This document shows, one piece after another, positions 17,585-26,463 of a DNA stretch of 64,000 nucleotides (the stretch's first letter is position 1; the number at the start of each line of letters is the position of its first letter). The translations under genes were made by a program, and so were the position numbers. A model generated the notes under the pieces. That model was not told where the DNA came from and searched no databases. It was given only the letters and a program-made list of their open reading frames with translations. Origin of the DNA: Fontibacterium abundans. GTDB lineage: Bacteria > Pseudomonadota > Alphaproteobacteria > Pelagibacterales > Pelagibacteraceae. Location of the stretch: the NCBI GenBank assembly GCA_965235095.1, contig OZ249405.1; one strand, given 5' to 3'.

Positions 17585-18561
17585 TTAATCCAATCTGGAC
17601 ACGGTAGTCCTTTTGATTTTAAAAATTCACGATTAAACAGTCGGCTTGCATATCTAGTTCCAACATCACATAAAATTGTAACTATAATTTTGTTTGGTCC
17701 CATTTTCTTTCCAAGTTCAGTTGCTCCTGCAACATTTATTCCAGACGAACTGCCAAGACACAATCCATCATCACGTAGCAAATCAAACACAATATTTAAA
17801 GCATCAGTATCATTAATTTGAAAAGCATCATCAAGCAAAGCACCCTCATAATTCTTAGTTATTCTTGATGTTCCAATGCCTTCAGTGATGGAACTGCCAT
17901 TCATTACTAATTTTCCAGTTTTAAAATGGCTATAAAGAGCAGAACCATGCGGATCACTTACTGCAATTTTAATATTTTTATTATGCTTCTTTAGACCAAT
18001 CGAAACACCAGAAATTGTTCCACCTGTTCCTGAGGCACATATAAAACCATCTATTTCACCATTGGTTTGAGTCCAAATTTCTTCAGCAGTTGTTTCAATA
18101 TGAGCTTGTTGATTGATTGTATTGTCAAATTGATTACCCCAATAACCGCCAATGTCATCAGCAACTTTTTTTGCATGTTTTACATAATTGTTTGGATTAT
18201 CATAAGGTACAGCTGGAACTTCAATTAGTTCAGCACCTAACTGTCTTAGAGTGTCTTTTTTTTCTTTTGATTGTGTATCTGGAATAACAATAACTGTTTT
18301 AATACCAAGTTCTTTTGCAATTAATGCAATTCCAATTCCAGTATTACCAGCGGTCCCCTCAACAATAGTTCCACCTTTTTTTAATTTACCATTTTTAATG
18401 GCATCATTTAAAATATAAAGCGCAGCTCTATCCTTTACAGATTCTCCAGGGTTCAAAAATTCTGCTTTACCATAAATTTTACAGCCAGAAATCTCTGATG
18501 CCTTCTTTAAATAAATTAAAGGAGTATTTCCAATTTTGCTTATTAAACTTGTTGTAGTCAT
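17581..18561 (-). CDS. cysK: PLP-dependent cysteine synthase family protein
   Basis: This 326-residue fold-type II PLP enzyme has the lysine in E-S-V-K-D-R-A, the substrate loop E-G-T-A-G-N-T-G-I-G and the phosphate-binding G-T-G-G-T-I-S-G. The T-A-G-N-T sequence, in place of T-S-G-N-T, and a C-terminal C-D-V-G-T-R-Y-A-S-R-L-F-N point to the cysteine synthase/cystathionine beta-synthase branch seen in many marine alphaproteobacteria. It most likely joins sulfide or thiosulfate with O-acetylserine. It lies between the transporter and metX in one transcript. Confidence 0.85.
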   Translation of the reverse strand: MTTTSLISKIGNTPLIYLKKASEISGCKIYGKAEFLNPGESVKDRAALYILNDAIKNGKLKKGGTIVEGTAGNTGIGIALIAKELGIKTVIVIPDTQSKEKKDTLRQLGAELIEVPAVPYDNPNNYVKHAKKVADDIGGYWGNQFDNTINQQAHIETTAEEIWTQTNGEIDGFICASGTGGTISGVSIGLKKHNKNIKIAVSDPHGSALYSHFKTGKLVMNGSSITEGIGTSRITKNYEGALLDDAFQINDTDALNIVFDLLRDDGLCLGSSSGINVAGATELGKKMGPNKIIVTILCDVGTRYASRLFNREFLKSKGLPCPDWIK

Positions 18562-18571
18562 TTAAGTTTTT

Positions 18572-19756
18572 TTAATTAAGTTTATATTTTTTTCTAAGAA
18601 ACCAGCCTAAATATAACCCAGCTCCACAAAATATTAAAAATATCCAACCAGATAATGATGCTGCCATAATACCTGATAATAAAGTTCCAACTGTACAACC
18701 AAGTGCAATCATAGAACCAAACCCCATTAATATTCCACCTACAAATGATTGTACACTTTCTTTAATTTTAGGAATTTGAATTTTAAAATCACCAGAGAAG
18801 ATTGCAAGAGCAAAAGATCCAAGCACTAAACCAAAAATAAATAAGCCGTTATTAGACCAGAATGTCTCTTTAACAATCGTTAAACATCCTCTTAAAACAT
18901 CTAGGCCCTCAAGACGTGCTGGTAAAATATTAAAATAACTAGCGCTTGTTCTTGCTATACTTCCAATCTCAGCTGTAACGCCTAAAGGTGATACTCTTAA
19001 GAATGCAACAGTTGCAATTAGGGCAACTAAAATTCCACCAACATAAGTTGGCCATTTTATTTGCCACCATTTTTGAATTTTATTTATTTCTTTTTGTTTT
19101 TTATGAAATTTTAAAAGTAACAAAGCTAAAAAAATTAATAATGTAATTTGTAAAACGATTGATCCTTTGTATCCAAGATAATGAGGAAACCAAATAAGAG
19201 GCGCTTGCTGAATAGCTTTAAGATAAAGAAAGTTCCAACTTAAAAAAGCTAAAACGAACCCAAGTATAATTCCAATAAATGCAAATAACGCAGACAAGAG
19301 ACCTTCACCAAGTCTATAAAGTTGAGCACTAATGCAGGATCCAGCAATTGCCATTCCAAGACCAAAGCTAAAAGATCCTAATACTAAAACCCAACTAACT
19401 GGAGCGATATGAGCATTTGGTGGAAGACGAGGTGCTATTGGATCAATAAGGAAAGCACCAAATATTAAATGATAACCTAGTGTTCCAATAATAAGAGCTA
19501 CGATAATTCCAAATAATCCTTTAGCGTTTTTTATTTCAATAAAATCTCTGCTTATACAATAAAAACAAAATCTACTTCTTTGCAAAACTGCACCAAAGGC
19601 AATTCCAAGCCACAAAGATAAAGAGAGGGCAGTGCCTCCTTGTAAATTTTCAATTCGAGAATTTAAAATGAAAGCAATAATAAGAATTACAACTATTCCT
19701 AAAAAATTTTTAAAAGCAGGAATACTGCTATTAATCTGATAATTCACTTTTGCCAT
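18572..19756 (-). CDS. YeeE/YedE-family membrane transporter (thiosulfate/sulfur-compound uptake)
   Basis: This is a 394-residue integral membrane protein with about nine or more hydrophobic segments. The family's conserved cysteines are visible: R-S-R-F-C-F-Y-C early, G-M-A-I-A-G-S-C-I-S in the middle and M-I-A-L-G-C-T-V-G-T-L-L-S-G late. The characterised relative TsuA carries thiosulfate across the inner membrane by passing it between cysteines. A periplasmic sulfurtransferase is encoded upstream and cysteine synthase downstream, so uptake of a reduced sulfur compound is likely. A ribosome-binding site AGGAG (minus strand, 19762-19766) precedes the ATG. Confidence 0.87.
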   Translation of the reverse strand: MAKVNYQINSSIPAFKNFLGIVVILIIAFILNSRIENLQGGTALSLSLWLGIAFGAVLQRSRFCFYCISRDFIEIKNAKGLFGIIVALIIGTLGYHLIFGAFLIDPIAPRLPPNAHIAPVSWVLVLGSFSFGLGMAIAGSCISAQLYRLGEGLLSALFAFIGIILGFVLAFLSWNFLYLKAIQQAPLIWFPHYLGYKGSIVLQITLLIFLALLLLKFHKKQKEINKIQKWWQIKWPTYVGGILVALIATVAFLRVSPLGVTAEIGSIARTSASYFNILPARLEGLDVLRGCLTIVKETFWSNNGLFIFGLVLGSFALAIFSGDFKIQIPKIKESVQSFVGGILMGFGSMIALGCTVGTLLSGIMAASLSGWIFLIFCGAGLYLGWFLRKKYKLN

Positions 19757-19774
19757 TTTAACTCCTAAAATAAA

Positions 19775-19805
19775 AAAATAGCGGCACTACGTGTGCCACT
19801 ATTTT
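19775..19805 (-). terminator. Hairpin terminator between the sulfurtransferase and YeeE genes
   Basis: On the minus strand, AAAATAGTGGCAC pairs with GTGCCGCTATTTT (13 base pairs including one G-U) around a 5-nt loop, and the right arm runs into seven T. This is a classical intrinsic terminator. It sits after the sulfurtransferase stop and only about 20 bp before the YeeE start. It would end or reduce transcription into the transporter operon, or act as an attenuator. No separate promoter for YeeE is obvious. Confidence 0.75.
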
Positions 19806-19871
19806 ATAATAGAAAAGATTTACTAAATTCTAGAAAGATAACAAGTAGCGATTTAATTCGCTAATTAGTTA

Positions 19872-20789
19872 TTATTTTCCACCCCAAACAGTTCCAGCTG
19901 TATTAATTACAGGGTTACCAACAGAATTTCCATATTCTGTCCATGAACCATCATAATTTCTAACATTGTAACCTAGGATTTTACTTAGTGCGAACCAAGT
20001 ATGACTAGAACGCTCTCCAATTCTGCAATATGTGATAATTGGTTTTTTTCCATCAATACCAACTGCCGCGTAAACTTTTTTAAGTTCTTCTGGAGATTTA
20101 AACGTACCGTCTTCAGCAACAGCTTGTCCCCAAGGAACATTCACTGCACCTGGAATATGGCCAGCTCTAATCGCAGTCTCTTGAACACCAGCTGGAGCAA
20201 AAATCTTTCCAGTAAATTCATCTGGTGATCTAATGTCTACTAATGCTGTATCAGATTTTTTATTAACAATTGCAACAACGTCAATTAATCTTGCGCGTAA
20301 AGCATTGTTAGCATCAGATACTTTGATATTTCCAGCAGCAACTTTAGTTGCAAGCGGAGTTAAAGGTCTTTTTTCTGCTTCCCATTTCTTTCTTCCACCA
20401 TCAAGCAATTTAACATTTTTTACTCCGTAAACATCAAACACCCAAGCGCCCCATGCAGCAAACCAGTTATTACTATCTCCGTAGATTACAATTGTGCTGT
20501 CATTGTTAACGCCTGCTTGACGAAGTAATTTTTCAAAATTTTCTTTGCTAGCGATATCTCTTTTTACAGGATCTACTAGATCAGTGTGCCATTTAAAATT
20601 TACTGCACCTTGAATATGACCTCTTTCGTATACTCCAGTATCAACACTTACTTCAATTAATCGAAGTTTAGGGTTGTTAAGATTTTTTTCTAACCAATCA
20701 GTAGTTACTAAAAAATCGCTTGGAGCCGCAACTACTGGAGCCGTAAATAACAGAGCCCAAAGTAGAACAACTTTTTTAATTAGTTTCAT
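19872..20789 (-). CDS. Periplasmic sulfurtransferase with two rhodanese domains
   Basis: The 305-residue precursor begins with a signal peptide (K-K-V-V-L-L-W-A-L-L-F then A-P-V-V-A-A, cut near residue 22). Two rhodanese domains follow. The first ends in V-I-Y-G-D-S-N and lacks a cysteine, so it is inactive. The second has the active loop Y-C-R-I-G-E-R-S with the persulfide Cys. This is the SseA/thiosulfate sulfurtransferase layout. Exported and encoded beside a YeeE transporter, it may hand sulfur to the transporter. It is divergent from the Lrp-type regulator gene. Confidence 0.9.
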   Translation of the reverse strand: MKLIKKVVLLWALLFTAPVVAAPSDFLVTTDWLEKNLNNPKLRLIEVSVDTGVYERGHIQGAVNFKWHTDLVDPVKRDIASKENFEKLLRQAGVNNDSTIVIYGDSNNWFAAWGAWVFDVYGVKNVKLLDGGRKKWEAEKRPLTPLATKVAAGNIKVSDANNALRARLIDVVAIVNKKSDTALVDIRSPDEFTGKIFAPAGVQETAIRAGHIPGAVNVPWGQAVAEDGTFKSPEELKKVYAAVGIDGKKPIITYCRIGERSSHTWFALSKILGYNVRNYDGSWTEYGNSVGNPVINTAGTVWGGK

Positions 20790-20949
20790 TTTATATTTCT
20801 TTCTGTAATAATTTTTTAATGTGAAACTGATTTAGTATTTATTTCTGTTTAATTCCATATATGTAGAAAAATAAGTTAAAAATTAGCTTTTAATAGACAA
20901 AAACTAGTATTTTATTTTAAATATGCTAGTTATATCAGAATAAAATTAT

Positions 20950-21408
20950 ATGAATGAGATAGATAAAAAAATATTATCCCAACTCCAAGAGAATGCGGAT
21001 ATTCCAATTGCTGAATTATCGAAGAAAGTGAACCTTTCAGCCACTCCATGTTGGGCTAGAATTAATAAATTATATAAAGAGGGATACATAAAGAAGAAGG
21101 TTGCGGTGGCAGATCGTAATAAGCTTAATCTTAAAACTGTAGCTTTTGTTTCTATTAGAACCAATCAACACAATATGGAATGGGCCAAGAAGTTTATAAG
21201 CATTATAAGCTCTATGCCTGAGGTTGTTGAGTTTTATAGATTAAGTGGAAGCATTGATTACTTATTAAAAGTACTCGTTCCAACTATGGAAGAATACAAT
21301 AAGTTCTATACCAAACTCACTGATCAAATAGATATCTTTTCAGTAGCAACTTCTTTTTCAATGGAAGAAATAAAACAAACATCAAGCCTACCATTAAATT
21401 ACGTCTGA
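20950..21408 (+). CDS. Lrp/AsnC-family transcriptional regulator
   Basis: The 152-residue protein has an N-terminal helix-turn-helix (D-K-K-I-L-S-Q-L-Q then A-E-L-S-K-K-V-N-L-S-A-T-P) and a C-terminal RAM effector domain (F-Y-R-L-S-G-S-I-D-Y-L-L-K-V). It is transcribed away from the sulfurtransferase gene, with a 160-bp AT-rich gap between. This is the usual position of a regulator that controls its divergent neighbour. A cysteine- or methionine-responsive role (as with DecR/CyuR-type members) is reasonable but inferred. Confidence 0.9.
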   Translation: MNEIDKKILSQLQENADIPIAELSKKVNLSATPCWARINKLYKEGYIKKKVAVADRNKLNLKTVAFVSIRTNQHNMEWAKKFISIISSMPEVVEFYRLSGSIDYLLKVLVPTMEEYNKFYTKLTDQIDIFSVATSFSMEEIKQTSSLPLNYV

Positions 21409-21553
21409 ACAATTATGCATCTAATGCATATGTTTCAAATGCATAGCGTGTCATGCAAGCAACACACTACTGTTATTTGCATTTAGATCTTCATTAAGTA
21501 TGAAATTTATATAGAAGTTCTTCCATTAACTAATTTAATTATTAAGGAAAAAA

Positions 21554-22273
21554 ATGAATAAAAAAATAATTCTTTCTTCTTTTGCTTCTTTGTTTTTTTT
21601 ATCGCAAGCTGCAAATGCTGAAATTAAAATTGGAAAAGGTTCTTTAACATTCAACGCTGGAGTTTCTAGCCAGTATATTTTTAGAGGAATCGATCAAAAT
21701 AAAGATGCTGCTTCTCCATTTGTAGGAGCTGATTTTACTCATCCAGTAGGAGATTTTAATCTATACTTAGGAGCTTGGACTGGAGCTCAAGATAACGTAA
21801 CAGGAGCTGGTGGACAAGAAATTGATTACTATGCTGGAATTACAAAATCTTTTGGTCCTGCGACTTTTGATTTAGGTTACATCATTATGACATATCCTGG
21901 CGCAAGCATTAAATCTGAAAAAGAAGTTTCAGAAGCTTATGCAAAAGTTACTATCGCTCCAGATAAAAAGCCTTACACTTTTGGTGCGGCTTATTACGTT
22001 GATGATACAGGTGGATACAAAAACTCAACAAAAGAAGTTGCTGGAAGCTACTATGAATTTAATGCAACATATAATTTTGGTCCAGTTCAAGGATTGGTTA
22101 GCTATGGATTATATGAGTATGAAAGCGAAACAATCACAGTTTCTGCTTTAAAAGAAATAGCAGGCATTGGTTTTACTCTTTCTTACATAGACGCGCAGAA
22201 AGATGGAAGCAACGGTACTTATTTAAATAAAGACAGAGAATACGTTACACTTTCTGCTAAGAAAGTATTTTAA
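21554..22273 (+). CDS. TorF-family putative outer-membrane porin
   Basis: The 239-residue precursor has a signal peptide (K-K-I-I-L-S-S-F-A to A-N-A-E) and a beta-rich mature part. That part begins L-T-F-N-A-G-V-S-S-Q-Y-I-F-R-G-I-D-Q, the hallmark of the TIGR02001/gcw_chp group, and ends in an aromatic C-terminus (K-K-V-F) as outer-membrane proteins do. The substrate is unknown. The mRNA ends in a strong intrinsic terminator. The 145-bp upstream region holds repeated ATGCAT palindromes. Confidence 0.87.
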   Translation: MNKKIILSSFASLFFLSQAANAEIKIGKGSLTFNAGVSSQYIFRGIDQNKDAASPFVGADFTHPVGDFNLYLGAWTGAQDNVTGAGGQEIDYYAGITKSFGPATFDLGYIIMTYPGASIKSEKEVSEAYAKVTIAPDKKPYTFGAAYYVDDTGGYKNSTKEVAGSYYEFNATYNFGPVQGLVSYGLYEYESETITVSALKEIAGIGFTLSYIDAQKDGSNGTYLNKDREYVTLSAKKVF

Positions 22274-22294
22274 TTAAATAACATTATTACTATT

Positions 22295-22331
22295 CAGTAT
22301 TTAGAGATTGTAAGTCTCTAAATACTGTTTT
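22295..22331 (+). terminator. Intrinsic terminator of the porin gene
   Basis: CAGTATTTAGAGA and TCTCTAAATACTG form a perfect 13-bp stem with a 7-nt loop followed by TTTT. It lies 22 bp after the porin stop and just before the TPP riboswitch, so it separates the two transcription units. Confidence 0.85.
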
Positions 22332-22339
22332 AGTATTTC

Positions 22340-22418
22340 TTTCACTAAGTTTTAGGGGTGCTTCGAAAGAGGCTGAGATTAGACTCTTGAACCTGGATTG
22401 GTAATTCAATTAGGGAAA
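22340..22418 (+). promoter_or_regulatory. TPP riboswitch (THI element)
   Basis: The conserved parts are all visible in order: GGGGTGC, then GGCTGAGAT, then CTTGAACCTG, then TTAGGGAAA. TTTCACTA at the 5' side can pair with TAGGGAAA at the 3' side to close helix P1. The closing strand contains the likely ribosome-binding site AGGGA, only a few bases before the ATG of the next gene. Ligand binding would therefore hide the site and switch off translation. This is the standard thiamin-pyrophosphate aptamer. Confidence 0.93.
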
Positions 22419-22419
22419 A

Positions 22420-23862
22420 ATGATAAATAGTTTCTTAAGTTTAAATCTTGCATTCACAGTTGTAGTTTTTATTTCAACGTTATTTTTATTTATTGGAATA
22501 TTTTATTCTAGAAAAAAAGTTAGCTTAAACACTTATTTAGTTTCAGATCGTAATGAAGGTGTCTTTAGTTTAAGTGCTACTTTAATTGCATCATCTCTTG
22601 GTGCATGGATATTATTTGGACCACCAACAGCCGCAACATGGGGTGGTTTTGGATCTATTATTGGTTATGCTCTTGGAACTGCTTTTCCAATGATTTTGCT
22701 AATATTTTTTGGAAAAAAAATAAGAGTATTATTACCTAAAGGAAAATCTCTAACTGAATTAGTATTAAAGAAGTTTGGAAAGAATTTATTCAAATTAATT
22801 TTTTCCTTAATGATCTTTTATTTATTTATATTTCTATGCGCAGAAGTAACTGCAATATCCAAGCTTATTTATTATATTTCAGGACTTAATATTTGGATTT
22901 CAGCATCTATTATTTTATTTTTTACACTAACATACGTTCTATTTGGCGGATTAAAAGCAACTATTAGAAGTGATGGTATTCAATTTGTTGTTATCATCTT
23001 ATTATTTTTATACTTAATTTTTTCAGTATTTTTACAGAATAATAACAATTTAAATCTTAATATTTTTCAAGATGGTTTTATTAAATTTGATAGCAAATCT
23101 TTAATATCCTCTTTTCAATTTGGCTTTGTTTTTTTTATAGCAGTAGCTGCAACTAATTTATTTCATCAAGGAAATTGGCAAAGGGTTTATGCAGCTAAGA
23201 ATGACAAGATTTTAGTGAATAGTTTGCTTATTTCATTTTTTATTATTTTTTTTATTGTTTTATTAATGGGACTGACCGGAAGCGTTTCTAAATTAAATGG
23301 ATTAAAATTTAATGATGATCTTGCTTTCTTTTCTATTATTTTAAATAAAAGTGATATTTTAATTTCATTAATTATTCTTATTTTTTCTCTGTGCTTAACT
23401 ATTAGTACTGTTGATACTTTATTAAATTCAATATCAAGCCTTACAATTGTTCACAGCAAAGATTTTTTTAATTTTAAATATTTAAAAGATAAAAGACTTT
23501 CAAATATTATTTTAATTTTATTATCAATTATTTGTTTAATTATTGCTCTTTATCAATTTAGTGTTCTTTATTTATTTTTATTAGCAGATCTTCTTTGTTG
23601 CGCTTGTGCTTACGTAGTGTTTAAAGGTTTATACCAAAAAAAAACTTATCCTTTTAGATCTCTAGTTTTAATAATGATTGGACTTTGTTTAGGATTATTA
23701 TTTTTTCCAAGCACAGATTTTTCTAAATCTTTATTAATTGGAGTTATTTTTAATAAAAGTATTTTTAATGAAATTTTTACTAATTCGTTGTTATTCTGGT
23801 CTTTCTTATTTGCAACCTTTTCACCGATGGTTTTTGATATTATTTATCGAAGAGCTAAGTAA
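22420..23862 (+). CDS. thiV: Sodium:solute symporter, likely thiamin-precursor (HMP) transporter ThiV
   Basis: This 480-residue, very hydrophobic protein of the sodium/solute symporter family has about 13 predicted membrane spans. The family-like segment G-G-L-K-A-T-I-R-S-D-G-I-Q is near residue 185. Its only control element is a TPP riboswitch. In Candidatus Pelagibacter a riboswitch-controlled symporter of this kind (ThiV) is proposed to import the pyrimidine precursor HMP, because these cells cannot make it. The same job is inferred here. Confidence 0.85.
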   Translation: MINSFLSLNLAFTVVVFISTLFLFIGIFYSRKKVSLNTYLVSDRNEGVFSLSATLIASSLGAWILFGPPTAATWGGFGSIIGYALGTAFPMILLIFFGKKIRVLLPKGKSLTELVLKKFGKNLFKLIFSLMIFYLFIFLCAEVTAISKLIYYISGLNIWISASIILFFTLTYVLFGGLKATIRSDGIQFVVIILLFLYLIFSVFLQNNNNLNLNIFQDGFIKFDSKSLISSFQFGFVFFIAVAATNLFHQGNWQRVYAAKNDKILVNSLLISFFIIFFIVLLMGLTGSVSKLNGLKFNDDLAFFSIILNKSDILISLIILIFSLCLTISTVDTLLNSISSLTIVHSKDFFNFKYLKDKRLSNIILILLSIICLIIALYQFSVLYLFLLADLLCCACAYVVFKGLYQKKTYPFRSLVLIMIGLCLGLLFFPSTDFSKSLLIGVIFNKSIFNEIFTNSLLFWSFLFATFSPMVFDIIYRRAK

Positions 23863-23869
23863 AAGGATC

Positions 23870-24292
23870 TTAAAAATCTAATAGTACTACAGTAATTAAT
23901 ATTAGTAGAATTATCTGAATGAAATTTATCACGATAGAACTACCGTGTAAGATTTTAAATGTGCGATTATCTTTTGCTTTTTGTTTATTGATTGTTGGCA
24001 TTAAATAAAAATAACAAAGCGCAAATAAAACAAAGATAATTACATTTGCGTAAAAAATTGCATTAAACACACCAAGAGAAGCAATTGCGATTAGGGAACC
24101 CAAAGCAAGAGCTGCATTAATAATATAATAAATAGGGAACAATCTTCTAATATATGGACCTGACTGTGTAGTAGGTAAGAATTTATGAACAGTTGGTGCG
24201 ATTACAAAAGAAAAAAATAACATTATTCCAAGACTTAAAACTGGAAATATCGTGATAACTGTTAATAGAAGGTAATCAAGTATTGTTGGCAT
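23870..24292 (-). CDS. Small membrane protein, DUF4149/TMEM205-like
   Basis: The protein has 140 residues with four hydrophobic helices. The pattern F-F-S-F-V-I-A-P-T-V-H-K-F-L near the first loop and R-R-L-F-P-I-Y-Y after it matches the DUF4149 (TMEM205-like) group. No function is established for bacterial members. It converges with thiV, leaving only 7 bp between stops. Confidence 0.7.
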   Translation of the reverse strand: MPTILDYLLLTVITIFPVLSLGIMLFFSFVIAPTVHKFLPTTQSGPYIRRLFPIYYIINAALALGSLIAIASLGVFNAIFYANVIIFVLFALCYFYLMPTINKQKAKDNRTFKILHGSSIVINFIQIILLILITVVLLDF

Positions 24293-24389
24293 TTAAATAT
24301 TAATAAAAAAAAGACCATATAGGTAAACTTTATTTAATCAAATAAATAAAATAGCTTATTCATATTCTATATTTTATACACCAGAACAC

Positions 24390-25274
24390 ATGTCAGATTC
24401 TTTATCCAATTATGTTAGAAAAAGAAAAATTGCGAACAAGAGTACATGGACAAGTGTAGTCGTTAATTTTTTTCTAGTTATTTTTCAAATAGTTGTTGGA
24501 TTTTTCTCTAAATCATCAGGATTGATAGCAGATGGTTTTCATACCTTAGCTGACATGCTCTCCGACTTAATAGTTTTAATTACAAGTAAGAAATCTTTAA
24601 ATCCACCGGATGATGATCATAATTATGGTCATCATAGATATGAAAATGCCGTAGGCTTATTCTTAGGAGTTCTTTTATTTTTTGTTGGATGTGCCATGAT
24701 TTGGAGCGCAGGTAAAAAGCTCGAAAACTCTGATCAGATAGTGGCAGTGCATGTTACAGCTTTGTATGCATCAATTATTTGTTTAGTAGTTAAAGAATTA
24801 TTATTTCGTTATCTTTTAAATATTGCAAAAAGAGCTAAATCAAGTCTGTTAATGGCCAATGCTTGGCATGCACGTTCTGATGCAGCATCGTCTTTAATTG
24901 TTGCAATTGGAATTATTTTTAATCTTCTTGGATATCATAGTTTTGATTTAATCGCTGCAATCATTGTTGGTGTTATGATTTTAAAAATGGGATGGACTTT
25001 TAGTCATGAAGCAATTCATGCTCTAACAGATAAAGCTGCTGATACTTATGAAGTTGAAAAAATTAAAAAAATAATATTAGAAACGCCAGGCGTTGTTAAT
25101 GTTCATGATTTAAGAACAAGAAAAGTAGGCGATAGTATTATTGCAGATGTTCATATTGAAGTTAAAGGAACTTTAACAGTAGCGGAAGGTCATGCAATTG
25201 CAGTTGAGGCAAGAAATAGAGTTATGCGCAGCTCTAGGGTCTTAAACCTAATGACTCACATTGATCCTGTTTAA
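24390..25274 (+). CDS. Cation diffusion facilitator (CDF) family metal exporter
   Basis: The 294-residue inner-membrane transporter has the CDF metal motifs H-T-L-A-D-M-L-S-D (helix 2) and H-A-R-S-D-A-A-S-S (helix 5). A histidine-rich loop D-D-D-H-N-Y-G-H-H and a C-terminal cytoplasmic ferredoxin-like domain (P-G-V-V-N-V-H-D-L-R-T-R-K-V-G) are also present. Together they mark FieF/MamM-type exporters of Zn, Fe or Mn. The exact metal cannot be told from the sequence alone. Confidence 0.9.
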   Translation: MSDSLSNYVRKRKIANKSTWTSVVVNFFLVIFQIVVGFFSKSSGLIADGFHTLADMLSDLIVLITSKKSLNPPDDDHNYGHHRYENAVGLFLGVLLFFVGCAMIWSAGKKLENSDQIVAVHVTALYASIICLVVKELLFRYLLNIAKRAKSSLLMANAWHARSDAASSLIVAIGIIFNLLGYHSFDLIAAIIVGVMILKMGWTFSHEAIHALTDKAADTYEVEKIKKIILETPGVVNVHDLRTRKVGDSIIADVHIEVKGTLTVAEGHAIAVEARNRVMRSSRVLNLMTHIDPV

Positions 25275-25277
25275 AAT

Positions 25278-26378
25278 TTAGTTTAAAGCTGGATAATCAG
25301 TATAGCCTTTTTCATCACCACCATAAAAAGTTGCGCGGTTATAAGGATTTAAAGGCGCATTTATTTTGACACGTTTTGGCAAATCTGGATTCGCAATAAA
25401 AATTCTACCAAATGCCACAGCATCCACATCATTTGATTCAACGGCTGTTTTTGCATCTTCAGGCGTGTAACCTCCAGCAGAAATAAATATTCCTTTAAAT
25501 TTTTTTCTAAATAATTTTGTAGCAGAAGGAGCGTTAGCATCAACAGCATCACCACCACCAGCTAATGTTGCTCTAGGTTCAATCATATCTAGGAATGCAA
25601 TTTCTCTTTGATTTAATTGATCTATTAAATAAGTGAATAATTCTACAGGATTAGAGTCACTCATATCATTGAATGTTCCATAAGGAGAAAGTCTTACGCC
25701 AACTCTATCTTTTCCAAAAACATCAATGACAGCATCCAATACTTGTATAGGAAATTTAACTCTATTTTCTATGGTGCCGCCAAACTCATCGGTTCTTTTG
25801 TTGCTTCCATCTTGTAAAAACTCATCGAGCAAATATCCATTAGCCATATGAACTTCAACGCCATCAAAGCCAGCTTCTTTTGCATTTTTTGCAGCGTTCA
25901 CATAATCTTGAACAATCCCTGGAAGTTCTGATGCTTCTAATGCTCTTGGTATTAAAATAGGAGTAGGTTTCCAATCAGCAGTAAATGTTCCTGAATTTTT
26001 TGCAGCAATTGCTGAAGGTGCAACGGGCAAACTATTATTTGGCTGGTGAGATGAATGAGAAATTCTTCCTACATGCCATAATTGTAAAAAAATATGACCT
26101 CCATTTTTATGTACAGCGTCAGTAATTAATTTCCATCCCTGCACTTGTTCTTTGCTGTGAATTCCAGGAGTCCCAGGATAACCCTGACCTTGTTGAGAAA
26201 TTTGTGTTGCTTCAGTTATAATAAAACCAGCCGACGCACGTTGAGCATAATAAGTAGCATTTAATTCCCAAGGAATATTGCCAGGCTGTTTGCTTCGCAT
26301 ACGTGTAAGCGGAGCCATAATAATTCTATTTGGAAGTGTTAGATTGCCTATTTTTAAATTATCGAAAATTGTTGGCAT
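25278..26378 (-). CDS. Alkene reductase (old yellow enzyme family, NemA-like)
   Basis: This 366-residue FMN TIM-barrel enzyme starts L-K-I-G-N-L-T-L-P-N-R-I-I-M-A-P-L-T-R. It carries L-W-H-V-G-R-I-S-H, the D-G-V-E-V-H-M-A-N-G-Y-L substrate/FMN region and the late V-A-F-G-R-I-F-I-A-N-P-D-L. Such enzymes reduce activated C=C bonds or nitro groups with NADPH. It is a single gene, convergent with the CDF gene and divergent from mutT. Confidence 0.92.
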   Translation of the reverse strand: MPTIFDNLKIGNLTLPNRIIMAPLTRMRSKQPGNIPWELNATYYAQRASAGFIITEATQISQQGQGYPGTPGIHSKEQVQGWKLITDAVHKNGGHIFLQLWHVGRISHSSHQPNNSLPVAPSAIAAKNSGTFTADWKPTPILIPRALEASELPGIVQDYVNAAKNAKEAGFDGVEVHMANGYLLDEFLQDGSNKRTDEFGGTIENRVKFPIQVLDAVIDVFGKDRVGVRLSPYGTFNDMSDSNPVELFTYLIDQLNQREIAFLDMIEPRATLAGGGDAVDANAPSATKLFRKKFKGIFISAGGYTPEDAKTAVESNDVDAVAFGRIFIANPDLPKRVKINAPLNPYNRATFYGGDEKGYTDYPALN

Positions 26379-26463
26379 ATGTTTCTCTTTGATTGAAGTG
26401 TTGTATAAGTAGCATAGTCATCAATGTCAATTTTGTTAATATTAAATATTTATTAAATTTTTT

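Noticed and set aside
20001..20430. Two plus-strand frames opposite the sulfurtransferase gene
   Set aside because: They are shadows of the rhodanese gene, whose signal peptide and active site are clear.
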